From the NCBI GenBank assembly GCA_021372895.1, contig JAJFTP010000007.1, positions 1 to 64,000 of the forward strand: a stretch of DNA of 64,000 bases. Direction: 5' to 3'. Shown here piece by piece: positions 52,321 through 60,906 of the stretch (position 1 is the first letter of the stretch; each line of letters begins with the position of its first letter). This stretch comes from Synergistaceae bacterium. GTDB lineage: Bacteria; Synergistota; Synergistia; Synergistales; Synergistaceae. Under the pieces are notes generated by a model. It had not been told where the DNA came from, did no database searches, and saw only the letters and a program-made list of their open reading frames with translations. Made by a program: the position numbers and the translations under genes.

Positions 52321-54445
52321 CACAACGCAGGGATCTGAATCATATTTTGGCAGACAGGGGTATCTGTTTGAAAACGCGGGGGAATCGACGGACCTTGCTT
52401 TAATGGTTGATGCTCTGGCGCAGGAGGAAAGCTCACCATGGGATGTGAGTAGGATCCGCGACGCACTGATCATAGAAGCGGGGGTCGATCCTGCCACCGC
52501 TGAGGCTATAGCGCTTGAGGTCGAAGAAGACCTGCTGAAGTACGGCCGCAGCCGCGTGACGACTTCTATAATCCGCGAGATGGTCAACGTAAAACTTTTT
52601 CAGCGGGGGCTGGAGGCGAAACTTGCCGACCACAGCCGCATCGGTCTGCCGGTTCACGACCTTGAGAAGATGATGCTCACCAAAAATAAGGAAAACAGCA
52701 ATACAAGTCATAATCCGGAATCTATAAATCTTTCCATCGCAGAGATGGTGCTTAAGGAATATGCGCTTACGAAAGTTTTTACGAAGGATGTGGCAGAGGC
52801 ACACCTGAAGGGTGACATACACCTCCATGACCTGGGCATGGTCAACCGCCCGTACTGCTCAGGGCAGAGCGTTGCATACGTTGCTCGCTACGGGCTTAAC
52901 ATCCCTTCGATCACCAGTGTCTCGAATCCGGCAAAGCACGCTGATGTTCTCCTTGCCCATATACTTAAGATGACTTCCGTGCTTCAGAATCACTTTGCCG
53001 GCGCCATAGGCTGGGATGCGATAAATATGTACTTTGCCCCTTACCTCGTAGGCTGGACTTATGAGCAGGATAAGCAGCTCGCACAGCAGCTCGTATTTGA
53101 GTTCAACCAGCTTGCCGGCGGGCGCGGCGGTCAGGTTGCGTTCACAGACATCAACCTGTATTACGAGATACCGAATCACTTCAGGGATGTTCCGGCGATA
53201 GGGCCGGGCGGCAAGTTCACAGGCAAAACAAAGTCCGAATCTGACAAGGAATCCAAGATGTTCGCCAGAGCTCTGTTCGATGTCTATATGGACGGAGACA
53301 GCCGCGGCCAGCCTTTCTTCTTCCCCAAGCCGCTGCTTCACATCACCGATTATTTTTTCAAGGAAGAGGGCTGGGAGGAATTCCTTGATCTCGCATGTGA
53401 GCTTGCATCGGAAAAGGGCAATACATACTTTGTGTTCGACCGCGGAGGCGTGGCTAAGTTATCGGAGTGCTGCCGACTTTCGTTTGAGCTTACGCCTGAA
53501 GACCTTGACGAGGCAAAACATCCATGGAAGATGCGTTACTGCGCTCTCCAGAATATCACGCTGAACCTTCCGCGCGCCGCGTATAAGAGCGGCGGCGATG
53601 AGGAGATGCTCTTTGATATCATTGAGCAGGAGATGGAGCTTGCGGCAAAGGCGCATATGCAGAAGCGCGCTTTTATCAAGGGCATTCTTGACCTCGGTGT
53701 GGAAGGACCGCTTGCGGCCCTCTCGGTATCGCATGATGACGAGAGTTACCTCAGGATGCGGAAAGCGAGCCACCTTATCGGCATCCTTGGCCTCAATGAG
53801 ATGGTCCAGGCGATGACGGGATGCCAGCTCCACGAGAGCGAACATGCTGAGCAGCTTGGCAAGGCCGTCATACAGTATATGGACCTCAAATGCCAGCAGC
53901 TTTCCGAACGCTTCGGCCTGAAGATAGTTCTTGAACAGACACCTGCGGAGAGTACGGCGCTGCGTTTTGCGAAGCTTGACCTAAGGGCCTACCCGGATAT
54001 CGCGCGCAAGTATGTCAAGGGCAACTTAGAAAAGGGAGAGATATACTACACAAACAGCACGCACCTCAACTATCAGCTTGTTCAGGACCCGATCGACAAG
54101 GTGATCCGCGAGGGCGAACTGCACCCGATGATAAAGGCCGGGGCCATAACCCATATATGGATGGGCGAACACAAGCCTGATCCGAAAGCACTGGCGTCTT
54201 TTGTGATCAAGACATTCCGGCACTCCGAGAACGCGCAGATAGCATTCAGCCCGGAGTTTACAATCTGCAACGAGTGCGGGCATATCGAGCGCGGGCTTCT
54301 GGAGGCATGTTCCCGCTGCGGCTCGGAAGACGTCGACGGTATTACCAGGATCACTGGTTACTTCACCAGGACGTCATCGTGGAACGCGGGCAAAAGGGGA
54401 GAGCTCAGAGACAGGGCAAGGGGACCAGTCAAGGTCCCGTTCTGA
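52310..54445 (+). CDS. nrdD: Anaerobic (class III) ribonucleoside-triphosphate reductase
   Basis: Oxygen-sensitive glycyl-radical enzyme reducing NTPs to dNTPs; 711 residues from ATG 52310, which has AAGGAGG 9 nt upstream. An N-terminal ATP-cone (about 30-110) gives allosteric control. The central ten-stranded barrel includes GRGGQVAFTDINLYYEIP and FVFDRGG. Near the C-terminus are the zinc site CNECG/CSRCG and the glycyl-radical region RITGYFTRTSSWNAGKRGE. It is coupled to nrdR by an 11-nt overlap and followed by its activase nrdG. Confidence 0.96.
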   Translation: MANDTTQGSESYFGRQGYLFENAGESTDLALMVDALAQEESSPWDVSRIRDALIIEAGVDPATAEAIALEVEEDLLKYGRSRVTTSIIREMVNVKLFQRGLEAKLADHSRIGLPVHDLEKMMLTKNKENSNTSHNPESINLSIAEMVLKEYALTKVFTKDVAEAHLKGDIHLHDLGMVNRPYCSGQSVAYVARYGLNIPSITSVSNPAKHADVLLAHILKMTSVLQNHFAGAIGWDAINMYFAPYLVGWTYEQDKQLAQQLVFEFNQLAGGRGGQVAFTDINLYYEIPNHFRDVPAIGPGGKFTGKTKSESDKESKMFARALFDVYMDGDSRGQPFFFPKPLLHITDYFFKEEGWEEFLDLACELASEKGNTYFVFDRGGVAKLSECCRLSFELTPEDLDEAKHPWKMRYCALQNITLNLPRAAYKSGGDEEMLFDIIEQEMELAAKAHMQKRAFIKGILDLGVEGPLAALSVSHDDESYLRMRKASHLIGILGLNEMVQAMTGCQLHESEHAEQLGKAVIQYMDLKCQQLSERFGLKIVLEQTPAESTALRFAKLDLRAYPDIARKYVKGNLEKGEIYYTNSTHLNYQLVQDPIDKVIREGELHPMIKAGAITHIWMGEHKPDPKALASFVIKTFRHSENAQIAFSPEFTICNECGHIERGLLEACSRCGSEDVDGITRITGYFTRTSSWNAGKRGELRDRARGPVKVPF

Positions 54446-54450
54446 TTTTG

Positions 54451-55140
54451 ATGGATATATCGAAGGACTGTTGCGCGGGAGGATATCTTCCCGCATCTTT
54501 TTTGGATTGGGACGGGCATGTTGCCGCCGTTATATTCACGTTGGGCTGCAACTTCCGTTGTCCGTGGTGTCATAACAGCGATCTGGTATTAGAAACTGCG
54601 GAACCTGTCCCGATAACGGAAATAATTGCGGACATAGAGCGCCGCCGGAAGTTTCTTGACGGTGTTGTGGTGAGCGGAGGAGAACCTTGCCTTTGGAGCG
54701 GCCTGATGCATTTGCTGCATGAGCTGAAAAAGATGGGGCTTTCTGTCAAGCTTGACACTAACGGCTCATTTCCGGACGTACTTTTTGAAGTTTTAAAAGA
54801 AAAACTGGTCGACTGTGTCGCTATGGATGTAAAAGCACCGTTTGACGGGGATGCCCTTAAAAGGGTGACAGGCGTCGAAGTCCCGGTGGAAGCTATAGAA
54901 AAGAGCATATCTTTCGTCCGTGAATTTGCCCCTTCTTATGAATTCAGAACTACCTATGTTGCTCAGCTTCTTACACAGGAGGACCTTATATCCATACGCA
55001 AAAGCCTCAACGATGACGCGCATTGGATCGTCCAGTGTTTCCGTCCCGTCAACTGTCTTGACGCGGCATATCTCGATCACCCTCCGGTAAGCGCCGAAAC
55101 AGTCAGGGGTATACTGCCCGGGATCTCCGTAAGAGGGTAA
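54451..55140 (+). CDS. nrdG: Anaerobic ribonucleotide reductase activating radical SAM protein
   Basis: Radical SAM activase (229 residues) that abstracts hydrogen from the NrdD glycine. The [4Fe-4S] motif is CNFRCPWCHN (CxxxCxxC) near residue 34, followed by VVVSGGEPCLW. The protein is somewhat longer than E. coli NrdG and similar to pyruvate-formate-lyase-activase-like NrdG proteins of other anaerobes. ATG 54451 lies 5 nt after the nrdD stop; TTG 54448 is an alternative. The ribosome-binding site is weak, consistent with translational coupling to nrdD. Confidence 0.93.
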   Translation: MDISKDCCAGGYLPASFLDWDGHVAAVIFTLGCNFRCPWCHNSDLVLETAEPVPITEIIADIERRRKFLDGVVVSGGEPCLWSGLMHLLHELKKMGLSVKLDTNGSFPDVLFEVLKEKLVDCVAMDVKAPFDGDALKRVTGVEVPVEAIEKSISFVREFAPSYEFRTTYVAQLLTQEDLISIRKSLNDDAHWIVQCFRPVNCLDAAYLDHPPVSAETVRGILPGISVRG

Positions 55141-55308
55141 AGATCGGTGGAACTGAAAATTACCTGTTTGTCCGGGGTTTTGCCAATATCAGCGTTCCGC
55201 CGCGGTCTGTTCCGCATATTCTAATCCATGGTCCTCTGCTGCTATGGGGTTTTTTCTGTGTATGTTTCAAATATTCTTCAAATGACAGGTAAAAATGATA
55301 TTTTGAAA

Positions 55309-55375
55309 AATTTCATGATGAAATTGGCAGTTCTATACGCTATAATCATAGCCACATTTATGAAGTTTCATAAAT
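55309..55375. promoter_or_regulatory. Promoter region with two palindromes upstream of the second livK
   Basis: Two near-perfect palindromes flank a TATAAT at 55341-55346. The first, AATTTCATGATGAAATT (55309-55325), lies where a -35 would be. The second, ATTTATGAAGTTTCATAAAT (55356-55375), lies just past the expected transcription start. Both are built from TTTCAT/ATGAAA half-sites, as for a dimeric repressor. The remainder of the 276-nt nrdG-livK gap shows nothing I can name. Confidence 0.5.
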
Positions 55376-55416
55376 TGCCTGTATTAAAAATCCAGAGAAG
55401 AAGAAGGTGTTCTGCA

Positions 55417-56550
55417 GTGAAGTTGGGAAAGAAAATCGCAGTGGCTTTTTGTATCGTTCTTTTGACGGCCGGAATGGCTATGGCCGCGGATACGGTCAGA
55501 ATCGGAGTGTATCTTCCGGTAACCGGAGGAAATGCGATCGGCGGGCAACTTGAGCTTGATGGTGTGAAACTTGCAAACAAAGAAGCTCCTACAGTGCTGG
55601 GCAAGAAGGTTGAGATCATCTTTGTAGACAACAAGAGCGACAAAGTTGAGGCGGCCAATGCGGTCAAGAGACTCATTGAAAAAGAGAAGGTAAACGCAAT
55701 CATCGGGACCTATGGATCATCGCTTGCTATGGCCGGCGGCGATGTTGCCGAGAAAGCCCATATCCCTATGGTCGGGACCTCCTGCACTAACCCGCTTGTG
55801 ACGCAGGGCAAGAAATATGTCTTCCGTGTCTGCTTTATAGACCCATTCCAGGGTTCGGGTGCGGCTGAGTTTGCCAGACAGGAACTGAAAGCCAAGACAG
55901 CGGCGTGCCTCATCGAAGTTACAGAGGACTACAGCGTGGGCCTTGCTTCCTTCTTTGAGCGCAGCTTCACTAAGCGCGGCGGCAAAATAGTTGCAAAGCT
56001 CAACTATCAGAAGGGCGACCAGGATTTTACTGCACAGCTTACGGAAATCATAAGCAAAAAGCCGGACATCCTCTACATACCGGCGAACTTTGCCGAGGGC
56101 GCGATCATCATGCGCCAGGCAAGGGAACTCGGTGCGAAGTTTAAGATCCTCGGCGGCGATGCGATGGACAACCCTGAGATCGTAAAGATTGGCGGAGATT
56201 CAGTTGAAGGGTTCAGCTACACGACATTTGCATATGCACCCGAGATGCCCAATATGAGTCCTATTGCGAAAAAGTTCACAGAGAACTGGAGAAAGGCATT
56301 CCCTGGAAAAGAGCCAAACGCACTTACGGCATGCGGATATGACAGTTATATGCTCATTCTGGATGCCATTAAGCGCGCAAAGAGCGACAACCCGGAAAAA
56401 ATCACCGCAGCGCTGGCCGCCACTAAGAACTTTGCCGGCGTGACCGGCAACACGACAATCAACGCATCACACGATGCCGAGAAGTCTGTCGGTATAATGC
56501 AGATCAAAAACGGCAAACGTATATTCCTTACAGTTGTCGAGCCCAAATAA
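55417..56550 (+). CDS. livK: Branched-chain amino acid ABC transporter, substrate-binding protein (system 2)
   Basis: Second periplasmic-binding protein, 377 residues from GTG 55417, which has AAGAAGGTG upstream; a longer frame upstream would include the promoter palindromes and lacks a signal sequence at its start. The signal peptide is KLGKKIAVAFCIVLLTAGMAMAA. The mature protein shows IGVYLPVTGGNAIGG, IIGTYGSSLAMAGG and GTSCTNPLVTQG. It differs clearly from system 1, so the two importers probably have distinct ligands. A GC-rich hairpin follows before livH. Confidence 0.92.
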   Translation: MKLGKKIAVAFCIVLLTAGMAMAADTVRIGVYLPVTGGNAIGGQLELDGVKLANKEAPTVLGKKVEIIFVDNKSDKVEAANAVKRLIEKEKVNAIIGTYGSSLAMAGGDVAEKAHIPMVGTSCTNPLVTQGKKYVFRVCFIDPFQGSGAAEFARQELKAKTAACLIEVTEDYSVGLASFFERSFTKRGGKIVAKLNYQKGDQDFTAQLTEIISKKPDILYIPANFAEGAIIMRQARELGAKFKILGGDAMDNPEIVKIGGDSVEGFSYTTFAYAPEMPNMSPIAKKFTENWRKAFPGKEPNALTACGYDSYMLILDAIKRAKSDNPEKITAALAATKNFAGVTGNTTINASHDAEKSVGIMQIKNGKRIFLTVVEPK

Positions 56551-56579
56551 GAATTATCTGGTTTAAACTCCAAAATTGA

Positions 56580-56607
56580 AGGGGAGGGGCGCTGTCCCTC
56601 CCCCCCT
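56580..56607 (+). other. Strong GC-rich hairpin between livK and livH (system 2)
   Basis: GGGGAGGG pairs perfectly with CCCTCCCC around a short GCGCTGT loop. A pyrimidine run with several T follows but it is not a classic T-tract. It occupies the same place as the hairpin at 28795-28821 in system 1. Confidence 0.6.
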
Positions 56608-56629
56608 TTCAGGAACGAGGGGAATTCTC

Positions 56630-57523
56630 ATGACTCTGGACATGTTCATCCAGCACTCTTTCAATGCGCTGACTCTGGGCAGCCTTTACGGGCTCATCGC
56701 AATAGGCTATACGATGGTCTACGGCATCCTGAGGCTCATTAATTTTGCTCACGGCGATATTTTCATGATCAGCGCCTATTTTGTCTTTTTTGGGATAACA
56801 CTTTTCCATCTGCCGTGGGTGTTGGCAGTTATTCTGTCAATTGCTGCCACGGCCGCATTAGGGGTTATGGTTGACCGCATCGCATACAGGCCGCTTCGTG
56901 ATGCGCCGAGGATTTCTGCTCTTATAAGTGCGATAGGAGTATCCTTCTTCATCGAAAATATTAGCCTTGTACTCTTTTCCGGAGTACCTAAACCTATGCC
57001 CAGGCTTGAAATGCTTGTAACGGTCATGCAGTTCGGCAACATCCGCATACTGCCTCTGGCCATTTTTGTGCCTGCGATTTCATTTATCCTCGTAGCTGGT
57101 CTGTTGTGGGTGCTCTATAAGACACCTCCCGGACTTGCAATGAGAGCTATATCGAGGGATATTGAGACGACCCGTCTCATGGGGGTCAAGGTTGACAGGA
57201 TAATCGCCCTGACGTTTGCCATAGGTTCCGGGCTTGCGGCTGCAGCTGGCATTATGTGGGCTCTCCGCTACCCGCAGATCCATCCGTTTATGGGAGTATT
57301 CCCCGGGTTTAAGGCTTTCATCGCAGCTGTCTTCGGCGGTATAGGCTCAGTTCAGGGGGCTATGATCGGAGGACTTATCCTGGGTTTCATGGAAATCATG
57401 ATAATCGCATTTTTCCCGGCTCTCTCCGGCTACAGGGACGCGTTCGCGTTTGTGCTTCTTATCTTGATTTTGTTTGTAAAACCTACCGGCCTTATGGGCG
57501 AAAAGCTTGAGGACAAAATATAA
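56630..57523 (+). CDS. livH: Branched-chain amino acid ABC transporter permease LivH (system 2)
   Basis: Inner-membrane permease, 297 residues from ATG 56630 behind GAGGGGAA; the upstream frame runs through the GC-rich hairpin and is not coding. Typical block: LGSLYGLIAIGYTMVYGILRLINFAHGDIFM. The cytoplasmic loop is AMRAISRDIETTRLMGVKVDRIIA. The stop codon overlaps the livM start (TAATG). Confidence 0.94.
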   Translation: MTLDMFIQHSFNALTLGSLYGLIAIGYTMVYGILRLINFAHGDIFMISAYFVFFGITLFHLPWVLAVILSIAATAALGVMVDRIAYRPLRDAPRISALISAIGVSFFIENISLVLFSGVPKPMPRLEMLVTVMQFGNIRILPLAIFVPAISFILVAGLLWVLYKTPPGLAMRAISRDIETTRLMGVKVDRIIALTFAIGSGLAAAAGIMWALRYPQIHPFMGVFPGFKAFIAAVFGGIGSVQGAMIGGLILGFMEIMIIAFFPALSGYRDAFAFVLLILILFVKPTGLMGEKLEDKI

Positions 57524-58563
57524 TGAACAAGTCGAAAAAAATAGGATCAAATATTTTTCTGCTCGCAGTCCTTGCAGCGTTCCTCTGGTGGGCTCAGGGA
57601 AATCTGGACGGCTACAAAATACAGGTACTCAACCTCATCGCTGTCAACGCAATCCTTGCCCTCAGCCTGAACCTGATTTACGGTTTTACGGGGATGTTCT
57701 CTCTGGGCCATGCAGGTTTCATGGCTATAGGCGCATACGTGAGCGCGATACTGATCCTGCCTGCGGCTCAGAAGGAAATGATGTACATCCTTGAACCTAT
57801 AATCTGGCCGTTCTCAGTCATGCACGCACCCTTCTTCATCTCTGTGCTTGCGGGAGGTCTTGTCGCCGCGCTGCTGGGACTTCTTATCGCGCTTCCGGTC
57901 CTTCGCCTGGGCGGGGATTATCTTGGTATTGCGACCCTGGGTTTTGCGGAGATCATCAGGGTAGTGTTTACAAACCTGACGCCGATCACTAACGGCGCGC
58001 TTGGACTGAAAGGGATCCCCAACTACGCAAACCTTGGCTGGAACTATTTCTGGTGTGTCCTTACGTTCTATGTGATAGTCAAACTGCTGTCGAGCAACTT
58101 CGGCAACTGCCTGCGCGCGATAAGGGACGATGAGATCGCAGCCAAGGCCATGGGGATAAATACGTTTAAATGCAAGGCGATATCGTTCTCCGTAGGGGCT
58201 TTTTTTGCAGGAGTGGGGGGCGCGCTCATGGGCAGCCTTATCACTACGATCGACCCTAAGATGTTCAACTTTCAGCTCACTTTTAATATCCTGATGATCG
58301 TAGTTATGGGGGGACTGGGGTCAATAACAGGCTCAATGGCTGGGGCTGTTGTCATAACCGTGCTGCTGGAATGGCTGCGCTTTGTCGAGGACACGATAAC
58401 TATAGGATCGTTTGTCCTTGTCGGTATCCCCGGAATGAGGATGGTCATCTTCTCCGTGGTGCTTCTCTTCATAATACTTTACCGCAGAGAGGGCATCATA
58501 GGCGGCTATGAGTTCAACTGGAACAGCATAACAAAGCGTTTCAGCCGGAAGGGGGACGCCTAG
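57523..58563 (+). CDS. livM: Branched-chain amino acid ABC transporter permease LivM (system 2)
   Basis: Inner-membrane permease of 346 residues, longer than its system-1 counterpart (294) because of an N-terminal transmembrane segment and a loop near residues 80-100. Characteristic: LIYGFTGMFSLGHAGFMAIGAYVSA and the cytoplasmic loop LRAIRDDEIAAKAMGINTFKCKAISFSVGAFFAG. It starts on the livH stop codon, and livG follows immediately. Confidence 0.94.
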   Translation: MNKSKKIGSNIFLLAVLAAFLWWAQGNLDGYKIQVLNLIAVNAILALSLNLIYGFTGMFSLGHAGFMAIGAYVSAILILPAAQKEMMYILEPIIWPFSVMHAPFFISVLAGGLVAALLGLLIALPVLRLGGDYLGIATLGFAEIIRVVFTNLTPITNGALGLKGIPNYANLGWNYFWCVLTFYVIVKLLSSNFGNCLRAIRDDEIAAKAMGINTFKCKAISFSVGAFFAGVGGALMGSLITTIDPKMFNFQLTFNILMIVVMGGLGSITGSMAGAVVITVLLEWLRFVEDTITIGSFVLVGIPGMRMVIFSVVLLFIILYRREGIIGGYEFNWNSITKRFSRKGDA

Positions 58564-59352
58564 ATGTCAGACGCAGTCCTCAGGACAGAGGATGTATCAA
58601 TCAGATTCGGAGGTCTTACTGCAGTGGGAGGTTTTAATATCACCATCGAGGATGGGACGATATCAAGCCTTATAGGTCCTAACGGGGCGGGCAAAACTAC
58701 CTGCTTCAACATAATAACCGGATTCTACAAGCCCACTGAGGGGAGGGTCCTCTTTATGGGCATGGACATAACGGGAATGAAGCCGCATGAAGTCTGTAAG
58801 GCCGGCATAGCCCGCACGTTCCAGAATATACGTCTCTTTGCCGGCGGCACAGTTCTCCAGAATGTCATGACTGCCTGCTGGGTAAGGCAGAAATCGCCGT
58901 GGTGGGCGGCTCCTCTGATGCTGCCCGGCTTCCGGCGCGAGGAGCGCGAGATACGGGAGAAATCTATGAGTCTGCTGGACTCTCTAGGACTTGCCCATCT
59001 TGCGTCAGAAATCGCGACAGGGCTTCCCTATGGTGCGCAGAGAAGGCTTGAGATAGCCAGAGCTCTTGCTACGGAGCCAAAACTGCTTTTGCTTGATGAG
59101 CCTGCGGCGGGCATGAACCCCCAGGAGAGTCAGGAACTTATGGACTTTATCCGGCAGATAAGGGACAGATTCCATCTCACCATATTCCTGATAGAACACG
59201 ACATGAAGGTTGTCATGGGTATCTCCGAGTGGATCAGGGTGCTTGACTACGGTCTTATGATCGCGGAAGGGACCCCGGCGGAGATCCGCTCTAATCCAAG
59301 GGTTATAGAAGCCTACCTTGGGAAGGAGGCCGCAGCTTATGTTGAAAATTGA
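58564..59352 (+). CDS. livG: Branched-chain amino acid ABC transporter ATPase LivG (system 2)
   Basis: Cytosolic ATPase of 262 residues with complete motifs: Walker [10 protein letters not shown], LivG-type signature [14 protein letters not shown], Walker [13 protein letters not shown] and H-loop FLIEHDMKVV. The gene starts directly after the livM stop and overlaps livF by 14 nt. Confidence 0.95.
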   Translation: MSDAVLRTEDVSIRFGGLTAVGGFNITIEDGTISSLIGPNGAGKTTCFNIITGFYKPTEGRVLFMGMDITGMKPHEVCKAGIARTFQNIRLFAGGTVLQNVMTACWVRQKSPWWAAPLMLPGFRREEREIREKSMSLLDSLGLAHLASEIATGLPYGAQRRLEIARALATEPKLLLLDEPAAGMNPQESQELMDFIRQIRDRFHLTIFLIEHDMKVVMGISEWIRVLDYGLMIAEGTPAEIRSNPRVIEAYLGKEAAAYVEN

Positions 59353-60043
59353 GGACCTTACCGTGCGATACGGAGGCATACAGGCTATACGCGGCATATC
59401 GATGGAAGTTCCTATGGGCAGGATAGTGACTCTTATCGGAGCCAACGGAGCCGGTAAAAGCAGCACACTCAGATCCGTCGCCGGTTTGGTCAAGACCAAG
59501 GCCGGCATGATAACATGGAAGGGTCGGGATATAATGCGGCTCCAGCCCGAACAGATACTGGAGGCCGGAATAGCGCTATGCCCGGAAGGCCGCCGTATAT
59601 TCCCGCAGCTCACAGTGCTTGAGAACCTGAGGCTTGGCGGCTATACGCGCAAGGACAAGGGAGGACTTGAATCCTCAATAGAAAAATCTTTCAACCTTTT
59701 CCCAAGGCTGAGGGAGCGCTCGTGGCAACTGGGCGGGACACTCTCAGGCGGAGAGCAGCAGATGCTGGCGCTGGCCAGGGCACTCATGAGCGATCCTGAA
59801 CTGATAATGATGGACGAACCTTCACTTGGACTGGCACCGCTGCTTGTAGAAGAAGTCTTCAATATCATCATGGAGATAAACAAAGAGGGCAAAACAGTTT
59901 TGCTTGTAGAACAGAACGCTTTTGGAGCGCTTAAAGTCGCGGACTATGCCTATGTCCTTGAGGTGGGCACAATATCGCTCGAAGGGAAAGGGCCGGATCT
60001 TTTGAAGGATCCAAGGGTTATAGCGGCATATCTCGGAGGATAA
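59339..60043 (+). CDS. livF: Branched-chain amino acid ABC transporter ATPase LivF (system 2)
   Basis: Cytosolic ATPase of 234 residues. Walker A is intact (GANGAGKSS), in contrast with the system-1 LivF; the signature LSGGEQQMLALARALM and Walker B MMDEPSLGLAP are normal. ATG 59339 has GGAAGGAGG 9 nt upstream, within the end of livG. The operon ends with a clear terminator. Confidence 0.95.
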   Translation: MLKIEDLTVRYGGIQAIRGISMEVPMGRIVTLIGANGAGKSSTLRSVAGLVKTKAGMITWKGRDIMRLQPEQILEAGIALCPEGRRIFPQLTVLENLRLGGYTRKDKGGLESSIEKSFNLFPRLRERSWQLGGTLSGGEQQMLALARALMSDPELIMMDEPSLGLAPLLVEEVFNIIMEINKEGKTVLLVEQNAFGALKVADYAYVLEVGTISLEGKGPDLLKDPRVIAAYLGG

Positions 60044-60095
60044 ATCGCTGTCGCGGCAATGTTATTTTGAAAGAATTAAAGCCTGAAACGAATTT

Positions 60096-60130
60096 ACGGG
60101 GTCCAGATCTAAGTCTGGACTCCGTTTTTT
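60096..60130 (+). terminator. Rho-independent terminator of the second liv operon
   Basis: A 12-bp stem (60096-60107 with 60114-60125, one G-T pair) containing GTCCAGA/TCTGGAC, followed by six T residues. Confidence 0.88.
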
Positions 60131-60298
60131 GGAGCGCGGCATAATAAGTGCAACTTGTCCCTATTGCACGTCAGGCCTCCGTTGTACAATTGTTTTTCTT
60201 ATTCCGGACGAACCTCTGTCAAAAGACGCGATAGTAGTATAGAATTACACAAGTGTCTGGGAAAATTCTATTTTTCGTCCGACGGAGGAGAAACGGTC

Positions 60299-60841
60299 AT
60301 GTCTGTACTCAATGTGCCCAATATGCTCAGTATATCCAGGGTATTTCTTGTTCCTGTTGTGATGGTCTTCCTGACTCTGCGCACGCAGTTCGGATTCATC
60401 GAAGGGGTCAGCATCGGGGATCTTCTTGCCGGGCTTGTCTTTATTATCGCTTCGCTGACAGATGCTGCAGATGGTTATATAGCCAGAAAGAAAGGGATAG
60501 TTACAAACCTCGGGAAATTCATTGATCCTCTGGCCGATAAGATAATGGTCGTGGCGGTGCTTGTCGCGCTCGTTGATCTGCATCGTGTGCCGGCGTGGAT
60601 GGTCGTAGTCATTATCTCACGCGAGTTCATAGTCACAGGACTTCGTATGGTCGCGGCTTCGGAGGGCATTGTCATCGCCGCGTCACGCGGAGGCAAACTC
60701 AAGACCGTAAGCCAGATCATCGGGATTATCCTGCTTATATTCAACCTGCCAGGCGGTATGGTTGTAATGTGGATAGCGATGTTCCTCACTATATGGTCCG
60801 GCGGAGACTACCTCATCAAGTGCATTGACCTGCTTTACTGA
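60299..60841 (+). CDS. pgsA: CDP-diacylglycerol--glycerol-3-phosphate 3-phosphatidyltransferase
   Basis: Inner-membrane enzyme making phosphatidylglycerol phosphate, the committed step to PG and cardiolipin. The 180-residue protein has the CDP-alcohol phosphotransferase motif DAADGYIAR followed by G and FIDPLADK, matching D-x2-DG-x2-AR-x8-G-x3-D-x3-D, plus four to five hydrophobic segments. It starts NVPNMLSISR, typical of PgsA. ATG 60299 has GGAGGAG upstream; longer readings begin before any ribosome-binding site. Confidence 0.93.
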   Translation: MSVLNVPNMLSISRVFLVPVVMVFLTLRTQFGFIEGVSIGDLLAGLVFIIASLTDAADGYIARKKGIVTNLGKFIDPLADKIMVVAVLVALVDLHRVPAWMVVVIISREFIVTGLRMVAASEGIVIAASRGGKLKTVSQIIGIILLIFNLPGGMVVMWIAMFLTIWSGGDYLIKCIDLLY

Positions 60842-60906
60842 ATGCAGGCTAAACTGCATGTACGGGATCTTAATGTTTGTAAACAGAATATAGGGAGGTT
60901 ATATAG

